This document shows, in pieces, positions 1 to 5,899 of a stretch of DNA of 7,599 nt; within the stretch, counting starts at the first letter, position 1, and each line of letters starts with the position of its first letter. The position numbers and the translations under genes are program-made. The notes under the pieces were generated by a model that had not been told where the DNA came from, made no database searches, and worked only from the letters and a program-made list of their open reading frames with translations. The stretch is from an uncultured Lachnospiraceae bacterium. Lineage in GTDB: Bacteria; Bacillota; Clostridia; Lachnospirales; Lachnospiraceae. Location: the NCBI GenBank assembly GCA_947175305.1, contig CAMWMO010000062.1:1-7599 (forward strand), given 5' to 3'.

Positions 1-4
1 CTAT

Positions 5-37
5 TCGTCGGCAGCGTCAGATTGGTATAAGAGACAG
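5..37 (+). other. Nextera (Tn5) read-1 sequencing adapter remnant
   Basis: Bases 5-37 match the 33-base Nextera read-1 adapter, which is a 14-base primer part (5-18) followed by the 19-base Tn5 mosaic end (19-37). The only differences are at 23-24, where the adapter has GT and this sequence has TG. The match is far too long to be chance and sits at the extreme contig end. This is library-preparation sequence left in the assembly, not a natural Tn5 end. Genomic sequence probably starts at 38, and bases 1-4 are of unknown origin. Confidence 0.95.
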
Positions 38-90
38 GTTCTGTACGATATATAAAATAACCATATTATTTTTGGTGCAAAAACATCCAC

Positions 91-125
91 ATATTCCCGC
101 AAATACTTGCTTTTTTCGGGAATAT
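91..125. repeat. 9-bp inverted repeat flanking the -35 box, possible operator
   Basis: ATATTCCCG at 91-99 is mirrored exactly by CGGGAATAT at 117-125, with a 17-base AT-rich loop. The centre (108) falls at the -35 box of the promoter at 107-136, and the right arm lies in the -35/-10 spacer. The arm centres are 26 bp apart, about two and a half helical turns. No T-run follows the right arm and it lies before the predicted transcription start, so a terminator is unlikely. A binding site for a dimeric regulator is the simplest reading; the protein is unknown. Confidence 0.5.
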
Positions 126-136
126 TGTGGTAAAAT
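107..136 (+). promoter_or_regulatory. Sigma-A-type promoter with extended -10 for the FliD-like gene
   Basis: The -35 box is TTGCTT (107-112) and the -10 box is TAAAAT (131-136), 18 bp apart. TG at 128-129 gives an extended -10. Transcription would start near 143, leaving a leader of about 100 nt before the start codon at 247. It does not resemble the sigma-28 flagellar consensus, so the FliD-like gene is not obviously driven by the late flagellar sigma factor. Confidence 0.6.
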
Positions 137-233
137 AGAATATATTTCTACATTATATTAAAGAAAATGCCCACGGAGATACTTTGCAGGCTATGGACAG
201 CCGCTGGAAGTGTCTGCGATGATTTCATGGAAG

Positions 234-241
234 AAAGGAGG
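234..241 (+). promoter_or_regulatory. Ribosome binding site of the FliD-like gene
   Basis: AAAGGAGG at 234-241 is a near-perfect Shine-Dalgarno sequence, 5 nt before the ATG at 247. It fixes that ATG as the start. Confidence 0.85.
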
Positions 242-246
242 GGCTC

Positions 247-1560
247 ATGGCTTTTAATTCTGTTCATAATTTAACAAATGTCTACAATTTCTACATGACC
301 ACTTATGCGCCGAAGTCGAGCACGCGTTATGATACGCACAAGAAAAGCGAGCTTCGCAGCGTATATAATTCTATTGTCAAGATGAACAAGGAATCCCCTC
401 TGTTCATTCTGGATACCAGTAAGGAATCCCAGCAGTTTGCCGTCGGCATAAAAGAAAATGCCAGAGAGCTTCGTAATACGATCGCTTCTCTCGGCGGTCT
501 TGACGAAGAAGAACTACTGAATAAAAAGGTGGCTTATTCCAGCAATGAGAATATTGCTGTTGCCAAATATATCGGCTCCAAGAAACCGGATGACGATTTT
601 CCTTCCTATGAGGTAGAGGTCAGGCATCTCGCTTCCCCTCAGGTAAACCTCGGAAATTTCCTGCCCGGTGACGAGCCTGTGGCACTCGCTCCCGACACCT
701 ACTCTTTCGATGTTGGAATCGATGATCTGAGTTACGAATTCCAGTTCAGCATCAAGGCAACTGACACGAACAGAGATGTGCAGTCACGTTTGTCCCGCCT
801 GATCACCAATGCCAACATTGGTATGTCGGCTCAAGTCGTAACAGACGAGAACGGGAATTCCGCTCTCCGTATGGAATCGGATGCTACCGGACTGAAAGAC
901 GGGAAAAAGGAACAGTTTATCATTTCCGATCACCGCACCAGTAAAACTGCCGGCGTGGTGGATTATATGGGACTTGATCATATAACTTCCGCAGCAACAA
1001 ACGCATCTTTTCTGGTGGATGGCGAGGAGCATTCCTCCGCTACTAACCACTACACACTGGATAACACCTACGAATTACAGTTTGAGGGCGTAAGCAGCGA
1101 AGATGGTGAAACGGCTTCCATCGGTATTAAGACTGATGTGGAATCCCTTGCTGAAAACATCAACACTCTGGTGAGAGGATACAATTCTTTCCTGCAGGCA
1201 GTTTCAGAATACAAGGCCGATCAGCCTAAGAGCAACCGTCTATTCCAGGAAATGAGCAGCGTTGCCCGTGTATATGCAAAGGGACTTACCTCCGCCGGAT
1301 TGAATCTGAATCTGGCCGGCACTTTAGAAGTCGACAACAATGTCCTGCGCCAAAGAGCTATGAGCGAGGACGCCAAGGAGGCATTTTCCTCCATGAAGGG
1401 CTTTACGAACTCGGTTCTGCGCAAGTCGAATCAGGTATCTTTAAACCCGATGCACTATGTCAATAATGTGATCGTGGCTTATAAGAATCCCGGAAAGAAC
1501 TTCGCAAGTCCTTACATCACGAGCGCATACAGCGGCATGATGTTTAACAGTTATTGTTAG
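247..1560 (+). CDS. FliD-like (flagellar hook-associated protein 2 C-terminal-like) orphan protein
   Basis: A 437-residue protein. Residues 121-132 (YEVEVRHLASPQ) resemble the FliD segment where the chain leaves the N-terminal coil. Residues 255-320 follow the FliD pattern of an F-x-V-D-G turn, a Y-x-L-x-F-E-G-V strand, and the stretch ending in L-V-R-G-Y-N-S-F. Residues 328-370 match the FliD C-terminal region (G-L-N-L-N followed by G-T-L-E-V-D). The FliD N-terminal motif around S-G-L-x-S-G-L-D is absent; residues 1-100 are instead polar and probably helical, with no signal peptide or membrane segment. The end, Y-S-G-M-M-F-N-S-Y-C, is aromatic-rich with a terminal Cys. The gene has its own promoter, ribosome binding site and terminator, and no flagellar neighbour is in the window. 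In flagellated bacteria FliD caps the growing filament. Here function is unknown: it could be a filament-associated protein or a domesticated relative in a non-motile host. The gene is certain; the family call is moderate. Confidence 0.65.
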   Translation: MAFNSVHNLTNVYNFYMTTYAPKSSTRYDTHKKSELRSVYNSIVKMNKESPLFILDTSKESQQFAVGIKENARELRNTIASLGGLDEEELLNKKVAYSSNENIAVAKYIGSKKPDDDFPSYEVEVRHLASPQVNLGNFLPGDEPVALAPDTYSFDVGIDDLSYEFQFSIKATDTNRDVQSRLSRLITNANIGMSAQVVTDENGNSALRMESDATGLKDGKKEQFIISDHRTSKTAGVVDYMGLDHITSAATNASFLVDGEEHSSATNHYTLDNTYELQFEGVSSEDGETASIGIKTDVESLAENINTLVRGYNSFLQAVSEYKADQPKSNRLFQEMSSVARVYAKGLTSAGLNLNLAGTLEVDNNVLRQRAMSEDAKEAFSSMKGFTNSVLRKSNQVSLNPMHYVNNVIVAYKNPGKNFASPYITSAYSGMMFNSYC

Positions 1561-1576
1561 TTTCAAACAAATATAC

Positions 1577-1626
1577 GGGCTGTTGCAAAAGCAGAGTGAT
1601 CTGCCAAAGCAACAGCCCTTCTTTCA
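1577..1626 (+). terminator. Two-tier hairpin terminator after the FliD-like gene
   Basis: GGGCTGTTGC (1577-1586) pairs perfectly with GCAACAGCCC (1609-1618). Inside the loop, GCAG (1591-1594) pairs with CTGC (1601-1604), making a second stem. TTCTTTC follows, a somewhat interrupted T-run. It begins 16 nt after the stop codon. The stem is strong, and the weak tail leaves room for some readthrough into the regulator gene. Confidence 0.8.
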
Positions 1627-1637
1627 TATAGGCATGC

Positions 1638-1643
1638 AAGGAG
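1638..1643 (+). promoter_or_regulatory. Ribosome binding site of the AraC-family gene
   Basis: AAGGAG at 1638-1643 lies 7 nt before the ATG at 1651, which supports that start. Only about 12-20 nt separate it from the terminator tail, so no separate promoter fits between them. Confidence 0.75.
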
Positions 1644-1650
1644 ATCTTCC

Positions 1651-2577
1651 ATGGACCAGCAGTCATCTGTCTTCAAAGAAATACGGACGCACGGAACACA
1701 ATCATTCCCCTGTGCCGCTTACCGCACCCACTCCATAGGAAAGGGCACTCTCGTCAAGCACCACTGGCATGACGAAGCGGAGCTTCTGCATTTTTCTAAC
1801 GGAGAATTCCGTTTGGAAATCAATATGGAATCTTTTTCGATCCGGTCTGAGTGCTTCTATTTCATCAATCCAGGCGAGCTGCACAGTATTATCACGGAAT
1901 CCCCCGACAGCCACTGGGAAGACGCCGTTGTCTTCTCTCCCGGCATCCTGAGCTTCGATTCCTACGACGAGGCGCAGATCCATCTGGTGAAACCGATCCA
2001 AAACGGAAAACTGCTCTTCCCACGGTGTATCACGCCGCAGCACCCTGCGTTTGTCCCGCTTCGGAATGCCTTTGGGGATATCATGCACGCTTTTGGCCAA
2101 ATGACGGAGGATTCCGCTTCCGACAGCAGTCTGGTCACATACGACTTGACCAGCCAATTATATATCAAGTCTTCGCTGCTTTATATTCTCGCCACCCTCT
2201 CCGCCCACAGGCTTTTTGCTTCCACGGAAAAAAACTTCAACAAGCGTGTGGAGAGTATCAAGACGGCGCTTACTTATATTAAGGACAATTATCGCGATAA
2301 GATATATATATCCGATCTTGCGGGCCAGGTAAACCTGAACGAACAATATTTCTGCCGCCTGTTCAAAAAGGCGATCGGCTGCTCGCCTATAGAGTATATC
2401 AATGAATACCGCATCAAGCAGGCGAAACGGCTTCTGGAAAAAACGGATCTGCCGGTGACGGAGGTCTGCCTGGAATGCGGATACAACAATCTGGGAAATT
2501 TTCTGCGGGAGTTCCGCAAACACACGGGCACTACCCCCTTACAATACCGAAAGCGCCTTGACGATGCAATGTCATAA
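1651..2577 (+). CDS. AraC-family transcriptional regulator with N-terminal cupin domain
   Basis: A 308-residue protein, normal length for a two-domain AraC regulator. Residues 30-100 form a cupin-type sensor with the H-x-H-x3-E motif (H38, H40, E44) and P-G-E-L-H (74-78), typical of sugar-responsive members. Residues 201-303 form the paired helix-turn-helix domain: first helix-turn-helix around I220-K240 (S-D-L-A through Y-F-C-R-L-F-K-K), second around 267-289 (V-T-E-V-C-L-E-C-G-Y to F-L-R-E-F-R-K), ending in the family signature G-T-T-P-L-Q-Y-R. It acts as a cytoplasmic DNA-binding protein. It lies 39 bp before the truncated glucosidase in the same direction, so it likely controls the two glucosidase genes, usually as an activator. 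Inducer and operator are not readable from the sequence. The family call is secure; the target is inferred from position. Confidence 0.93.
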   Translation: MDQQSSVFKEIRTHGTQSFPCAAYRTHSIGKGTLVKHHWHDEAELLHFSNGEFRLEINMESFSIRSECFYFINPGELHSIITESPDSHWEDAVVFSPGILSFDSYDEAQIHLVKPIQNGKLLFPRCITPQHPAFVPLRNAFGDIMHAFGQMTEDSASDSSLVTYDLTSQLYIKSSLLYILATLSAHRLFASTEKNFNKRVESIKTALTYIKDNYRDKIYISDLAGQVNLNEQYFCRLFKKAIGCSPIEYINEYRIKQAKRLLEKTDLPVTEVCLECGYNNLGNFLREFRKHTGTTPLQYRKRLDDAMS

Positions 2578-2586
2578 TAATGTATT
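2558..2586 (+). promoter_or_regulatory. Weak candidate promoter for the glucosidase genes
   Basis: TTGACG (2558-2563) inside the end of the regulator gene is followed 17 bp later by TGTATT (2581-2586), a poor -10 with four of six consensus bases. A weak core is what an AraC-type activator usually assists. The call is tentative; cotranscription with the regulator is equally possible. Confidence 0.25.
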
Positions 2587-2616
2587 TTTTAATCAAATAA
2601 TCGTAAGACATCCGCT

Positions 2617-2658
2617 GTGTACATCACTAAAATGTATATTAACAACACATATACTCTT
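2617..2658 (+). other. AT-rich non-homologous stretch read as the N-terminus of the truncated glucosidase
   Basis: The first 14 codons have no resemblance to any GH13 protein. The DNA is AT-rich and holds similar short words: GTGTACAT (2617-2624), AATGTATATT (2631-2640), and GTATAT (2634-2639) mirrored by ATATAC (2649-2654). It looks like an upstream regulatory region fused to the inside of the gene. The junction lies between about 2656 and 2668. Confidence 0.5.
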
Positions 2659-4152
2659 GCCGGCCAGGGTTATGATATCTCCGATTACTACAGCATCGAT
2701 CCCCGTTTCGGCACCATGGAGGACATGGACCAGCTCATTGCCGAGGCGAAAAAACGCAACATGTATATCCTCATGGATCTGGTGGTCAATCACTGTTCCG
2801 ACGAACATGAATGGTTCCGCAAGGCATGCGAAGATCCTGACGGAAAATATGGCAAATTTTTCTATCTGAGAGACAAAAAGGAGGGCGATCTGCCCACCAA
2901 CTGGCGTTCCTACTTCGGCGGTCCCGTGTGGGATGATCTGCCCGGAACAAACAAACAGTATCTCCATGTATTCCACAAAAAGCAGCCGGATTTAAACTGG
3001 GAAAATCCGGAGCTTCGAGAGGAAGTCTATAAAAATATCAACTGGTGGCTCGACAAAGGACTCGGCGGCTTTCGCATCGATGCCATCATGAACATCAAAA
3101 AAGCACTGCCCTTCCACAGCTATACCCCTGACAGGGATGACGGCCTGTGCAGCATTATAAACATGTTGAAGGAGGCAAAAGGTATCGGGGAATTTCTCGA
3201 GGAAATGCGCGACCGCACCTTCAAGAAATATGACGCCTTCTCTGTGGGAGAGGTCTTTAATGAGAATCCGGAGGAAATACCGGATTTCATCGGAGATAAC
3301 GGCTACTTCTCCAGCATATTTGACTTTAACGAGACAATCTTCGGCCACAGCGAAAAGGGTTGGTACGACGCTGCCCCGATCACGCCGGACGATTATAAAA
3401 ACTGCTGTTTTGAATCCCAGGCCAGGATCAAAGATATCGGTTTTCTCTCAAATATCATCGAAAACCACGACGAACCCCGTGGCGTCAGTCACTATATACC
3501 GGAGGGTGACTGCTGTGACGAGAGCAAAAAAATGCTGGCTGCGCTGAACTTTATGCTGCGCGGACTTCCCTTTATCTATCAAGGACAGGAGCTGGGCATG
3601 GAAAATCTGCCGATCTCATCCATCGATGAGGTAGACGATATTTCCGCCCGCGACGAATATCGCGTTGCTCTGGAAGCGGGTCTTTCACCGGACGAAGCAT
3701 TGAAGGTCATATCCGCATATAGCCGTGACAACGCCCGCACACCCATGCAGTGGTCAGCTGAGGCAAACGCCGGATTTACCACCGGCAAGCCGTGGCTGAA
3801 AGTGAATCCGAACTATACCTCCATCAATGCAGCCACGCAGACTGCGGACGAGGACTCTGTCTACTCATTCTATAAGAAGCTGATCGCGCTGCGAAAACAT
3901 CCTGTCTACACAGAAACGATCGTGTACGGCACATTGGAGCCTATCTGGCAGGAACGGCATAATCTGATGGCCTATTACCGGAAAGGAGACCGGACACTGC
4001 TTGTCATCGGAAACTATCAGCGAGAGGAGCAGGAAGTTGTGCTGCCGGGAGCCTATAAAAATGTGTTACTAAATAACTATCATGATATAGCAGAAAATAA
4101 AGAACGAATCACGTTACACGGATATCAGGTGTTGATATTGGAAATGGAATAG
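2617..4152 (+). CDS. 5'-truncated GH13 alpha-glucosidase, probable pseudogene
   Basis: Would hydrolyse terminal alpha-glucosidic bonds of oligosaccharides in the cytoplasm. The open frame gives 511 residues from a GTG at 2617 (next ATG 2632); neither has a Shine-Dalgarno sequence. Family similarity starts only near residue 14-18 (G-Y-D-I-S-D-Y). Compared with the intact neighbour at 4185-5852, about 57 residues are missing: W-W-K-E, strand 1 (Y-Q-I-Y-P-R-S-F), D-S-N-G-D-G-I-G-D-L and strand 2 (D-V-I-W-L-S-P). The rest is intact: region I D-L-V-V-N-H (54-59), Q-P-D-L-N (123-127), nucleophile D155 in G-F-R-I-D-A, acid/base E212, N-H-D (283-285), and the C-terminal beta domain. Where the family has Asp at subsite -1 (D60 in the neighbour), this frame has Gly16. 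Ala156 follows the nucleophile, unlike Val in the neighbour, so the ancestral specificity probably differed. Without strands 1 and 2 the barrel should not fold. The uninterrupted frame points to a recent deletion or an assembly join. Confidence 0.8.
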   Translation: MYITKMYINNTYTLAGQGYDISDYYSIDPRFGTMEDMDQLIAEAKKRNMYILMDLVVNHCSDEHEWFRKACEDPDGKYGKFFYLRDKKEGDLPTNWRSYFGGPVWDDLPGTNKQYLHVFHKKQPDLNWENPELREEVYKNINWWLDKGLGGFRIDAIMNIKKALPFHSYTPDRDDGLCSIINMLKEAKGIGEFLEEMRDRTFKKYDAFSVGEVFNENPEEIPDFIGDNGYFSSIFDFNETIFGHSEKGWYDAAPITPDDYKNCCFESQARIKDIGFLSNIIENHDEPRGVSHYIPEGDCCDESKKMLAALNFMLRGLPFIYQGQELGMENLPISSIDEVDDISARDEYRVALEAGLSPDEALKVISAYSRDNARTPMQWSAEANAGFTTGKPWLKVNPNYTSINAATQTADEDSVYSFYKKLIALRKHPVYTETIVYGTLEPIWQERHNLMAYYRKGDRTLLVIGNYQREEQEVVLPGAYKNVLLNNYHDIAENKERITLHGYQVLILEME

Positions 4153-4163
4153 CACATCTTTTC

Positions 4164-4177
4164 AGAAAGGACAGGGA
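4164..4177 (+). promoter_or_regulatory. Ribosome binding site region of the second glucosidase
   Basis: Two purine-rich words precede the ATG at 4185: AGAAAGGA (4164-4171, 13 nt away) and AGGGA (4173-4177, 7 nt away). The second has the better spacing, the first the better match. The gap to the preceding stop codon is 32 bp with no terminator, so both glucosidase frames share a transcript. Confidence 0.55.
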
Positions 4178-4184
4178 TCACACA

Positions 4185-5852
4185 ATGAACAGAACATGGT
4201 GGAAGGAAGCAGTCATTTATCAGATTTATCCGCGCAGCTTTATGGACAGTAACGGAGACGGGATCGGCGATCTGCAAGGGATCATCAGCAGATTAGATTA
4301 CCTGAAATATCTTGGGATCGACGTCATCTGGCTCTCTCCGGTCTACAAGTCTCCCAACGACGATAACGGATATGACATCAGCGATTATCAGGATATTATG
4401 GACGAATTCGGCACGATGGAGGATTTTGACACACTGCTGTCCGCCGCCCATGAAAGGGGCATTAAAATTGTCATGGATCTGGTGGTGAACCACACCTCCG
4501 ACGAGCACAAATGGTTTGTGGAAAGCCGCAAGTCCACAGACAATGCATATCGCGATTACTATATCTGGCGCGAGGGTAAAGATGCTCAGACGCCGCCCAA
4601 CAACTGGGGCTCCTGCTTCGGCGGTTCTGCATGGCAGTACGAGGAAGCCACCGGTATGTATTATCTGCATCTTTTTTCAAAGAAGCAGCCCGACCTGAAC
4701 TGGGATAATCCGAAGGTACGTCAGGAAGTATTCGACATGATGACATGGTGGTGCGACAAGGGCATTGACGGCTTCCGCATGGACGTCATCAGCATGATCT
4801 CCAAAACCAAGGAAATGCCGGATGGTGAGGTTGGCGGACTGTATGGCGATTTCGGCCCCTACTGTGTCCACGGCCCCAATGTTCATAAATATCTGCAGGA
4901 AATGAACGAGAAAGTGCTGTCCCGATACGACATCATGACGGTGGGTGAGACAGCCGGTGTGACTGCGGAGCTGGCAAAACAGTATGCCGGCGAAAATACC
5001 CGCGAACTGAACATGGTATTCCAATTTGAACATGTAGAAAGCGACGGCAAGTACGGGAAATGGACAGACGAAAAAATGCCGCTCACTACCTTAAAAAAAA
5101 TCTTGTCGCGCTGGCAGACAGATCTGTACGATCAGGCATGGAACAGCCTGTTCTGGGACAATCACGACCAGCCTCGCGCTGTCTCCCGCTTCGGCGACGA
5201 CCGGCCGCAGTATCGGGAAATGTCCGCCAAGATGCTTGCCACCTGTCTGCATATGCTGCAGGGTACGCCCTATATCTATCAGGGAGAGGAGCTCGGCATG
5301 ACTAACTATCCTTTTCAAAGCCCCGATGATTTCCGTGATATCGAGAGCGTCAACGCCTATCGAGAATGGTGCGGCGAGGGCGCCTTATCCCATGAAGTAT
5401 TCTGGCCCTGTATCACCTTCAAGAGCCGCGATAATGCCAGAACGCCGATGCAGTGGGATGATTCCGAGCAGGCCGGCTTTACCGCAGGCACGCCCTGGAT
5501 CGCAGTCAACCCCAACTATAAGGAGATCAACGCCAAGGCTGAGACCGCCGATCCCGATTCCGTATTCCATTACTACCGGAAACTGATCGCGCTCCGAAAG
5601 GAGAATCCGGTTATGGTGTACGGTAAATACGAGGCAATGATGGAGGACAGCGAGGAATTGTTCGTCTACACCAGAACACTGGAGCAGGAAAAGCTTCTGG
5701 TAGTATGCAGCTTCTGCGACCATGAGACAGCCTTTTCGATTCCTGAAGAGTTCACAGGAGCGTCCTGCATGATCTCCAATACGGGAAATGCGTACACCGG
5801 CGCCGAGGTGACGCTACAGCCTTACGAGGCGTTTGTGCTGCATAAAAAATGA
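4185..5852 (+). CDS. GH13 oligo-1,6-glucosidase / isomaltase-type alpha-glucosidase (MalL/DexB-like)
   Basis: Cytoplasmic exo-acting glycoside hydrolase that releases glucose from the non-reducing end of short alpha-glucans. At 555 residues it has full family length and no signal peptide. The (beta/alpha)8 barrel starts with W-W-K-E-A and Y-Q-I-Y-P-R-S-F, then D-S-N-G-D-G-I-G-D-L (21-30), a metal-binding-type loop. Subsite -1 residues D60 and Y63 are present, as are H103 (D-L-V-V-N-H), Q-P-D-L-N (168-172), nucleophile D200 in G-F-R-M-D-V, acid/base E255 (V-G-E-T) and N-H-D (326-328). P-Y-I-Y-Q-G-E-E-L-G-M marks strand 8, S-R-D-N-A-R-T-P-M-Q-W follows, and a C-terminal beta domain closes the protein. 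Val201 after the nucleophile is the residue linked to alpha-1,6 preference in this subfamily (Thr marks alpha-1,4 enzymes), so isomaltose, panose and short isomalto-oligosaccharides are the predicted substrates. Trehalose-6-phosphate hydrolase or dextran glucosidase are less likely alternatives. It follows the truncated paralogue and is probably under the nearby AraC-type regulator. Confidence 0.92.
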   Translation: MNRTWWKEAVIYQIYPRSFMDSNGDGIGDLQGIISRLDYLKYLGIDVIWLSPVYKSPNDDNGYDISDYQDIMDEFGTMEDFDTLLSAAHERGIKIVMDLVVNHTSDEHKWFVESRKSTDNAYRDYYIWREGKDAQTPPNNWGSCFGGSAWQYEEATGMYYLHLFSKKQPDLNWDNPKVRQEVFDMMTWWCDKGIDGFRMDVISMISKTKEMPDGEVGGLYGDFGPYCVHGPNVHKYLQEMNEKVLSRYDIMTVGETAGVTAELAKQYAGENTRELNMVFQFEHVESDGKYGKWTDEKMPLTTLKKILSRWQTDLYDQAWNSLFWDNHDQPRAVSRFGDDRPQYREMSAKMLATCLHMLQGTPYIYQGEELGMTNYPFQSPDDFRDIESVNAYREWCGEGALSHEVFWPCITFKSRDNARTPMQWDDSEQAGFTAGTPWIAVNPNYKEINAKAETADPDSVFHYYRKLIALRKENPVMVYGKYEAMMEDSEELFVYTRTLEQEKLLVVCSFCDHETAFSIPEEFTGASCMISNTGNAYTGAEVTLQPYEAFVLHKK

Positions 5853-5875
5853 GGGAGCCGTTATGGCTCCCTTTT
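5853..5875. terminator. Bidirectional terminator between convergent genes
   Basis: GGGAGCC (5853-5859) and GGCTCCC (5865-5871) form a perfect 7-bp stem with a GTTAT loop, followed by TTTT (5872-5875). The stem starts on the base after the stop codon of the plus-strand glucosidase. Read on the minus strand, the same stem is followed by TCATTTTTT (from AAAAAATGA at 5844-5852), so it also serves the carboxyltransferase gene that ends at 5900. Confidence 0.85.
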
Positions 5876-5899
5876 CGTGTCGCTTGTTTTCCTTCGTGG

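Noticed and set aside
19..37. Tn5 mosaic end as a natural transposon terminus
   Set aside because: It is joined directly to the 14-base Nextera primer part at 5-18 and lies at the contig edge, so it is library adapter, not a mobile element.
143..233. Riboswitch (such as cyclic di-GMP) in the leader of the FliD-like gene
   Set aside because: The leader is about 100 nt and has a short imperfect hairpin (GGACA/TGTCT), but I could not match any conserved riboswitch core.
167..274. Small open frame of 35 codons overlapping the start of the FliD-like gene
   Set aside because: It lacks a convincing ribosome binding site, its product has no recognisable feature, and it runs out of frame through the real start. 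A leader peptide cannot be excluded but is unsupported.
247..1560. Calling this gene fliD and the region a flagellar locus
   Set aside because: The FliD N-terminal motif is missing and no other flagellar gene is nearby, so only FliD-like is justified.
1589..1635. Promoter for the AraC-family gene
   Set aside because: Candidate boxes (CTGCCA with CATATA) match the consensus poorly and lie within the terminator hairpin.
1702..2282. Long open frames on both strands overlapping the AraC-family gene
   Set aside because: They give low-complexity translations without family motifs and lie inside a clearly conserved regulator gene; they are frame shadows.
2617..2658. A genuine alternative N-terminal domain on the first glucosidase
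   Set aside because: Only 14 residues, without a ribosome binding site or similarity, and too short to replace the missing barrel strands 1 and 2.
4293..5723. Antisense open frames across the second glucosidase
   Set aside because: They lack ribosome binding sites and recognisable motifs and mirror the codon pattern of the sense gene.
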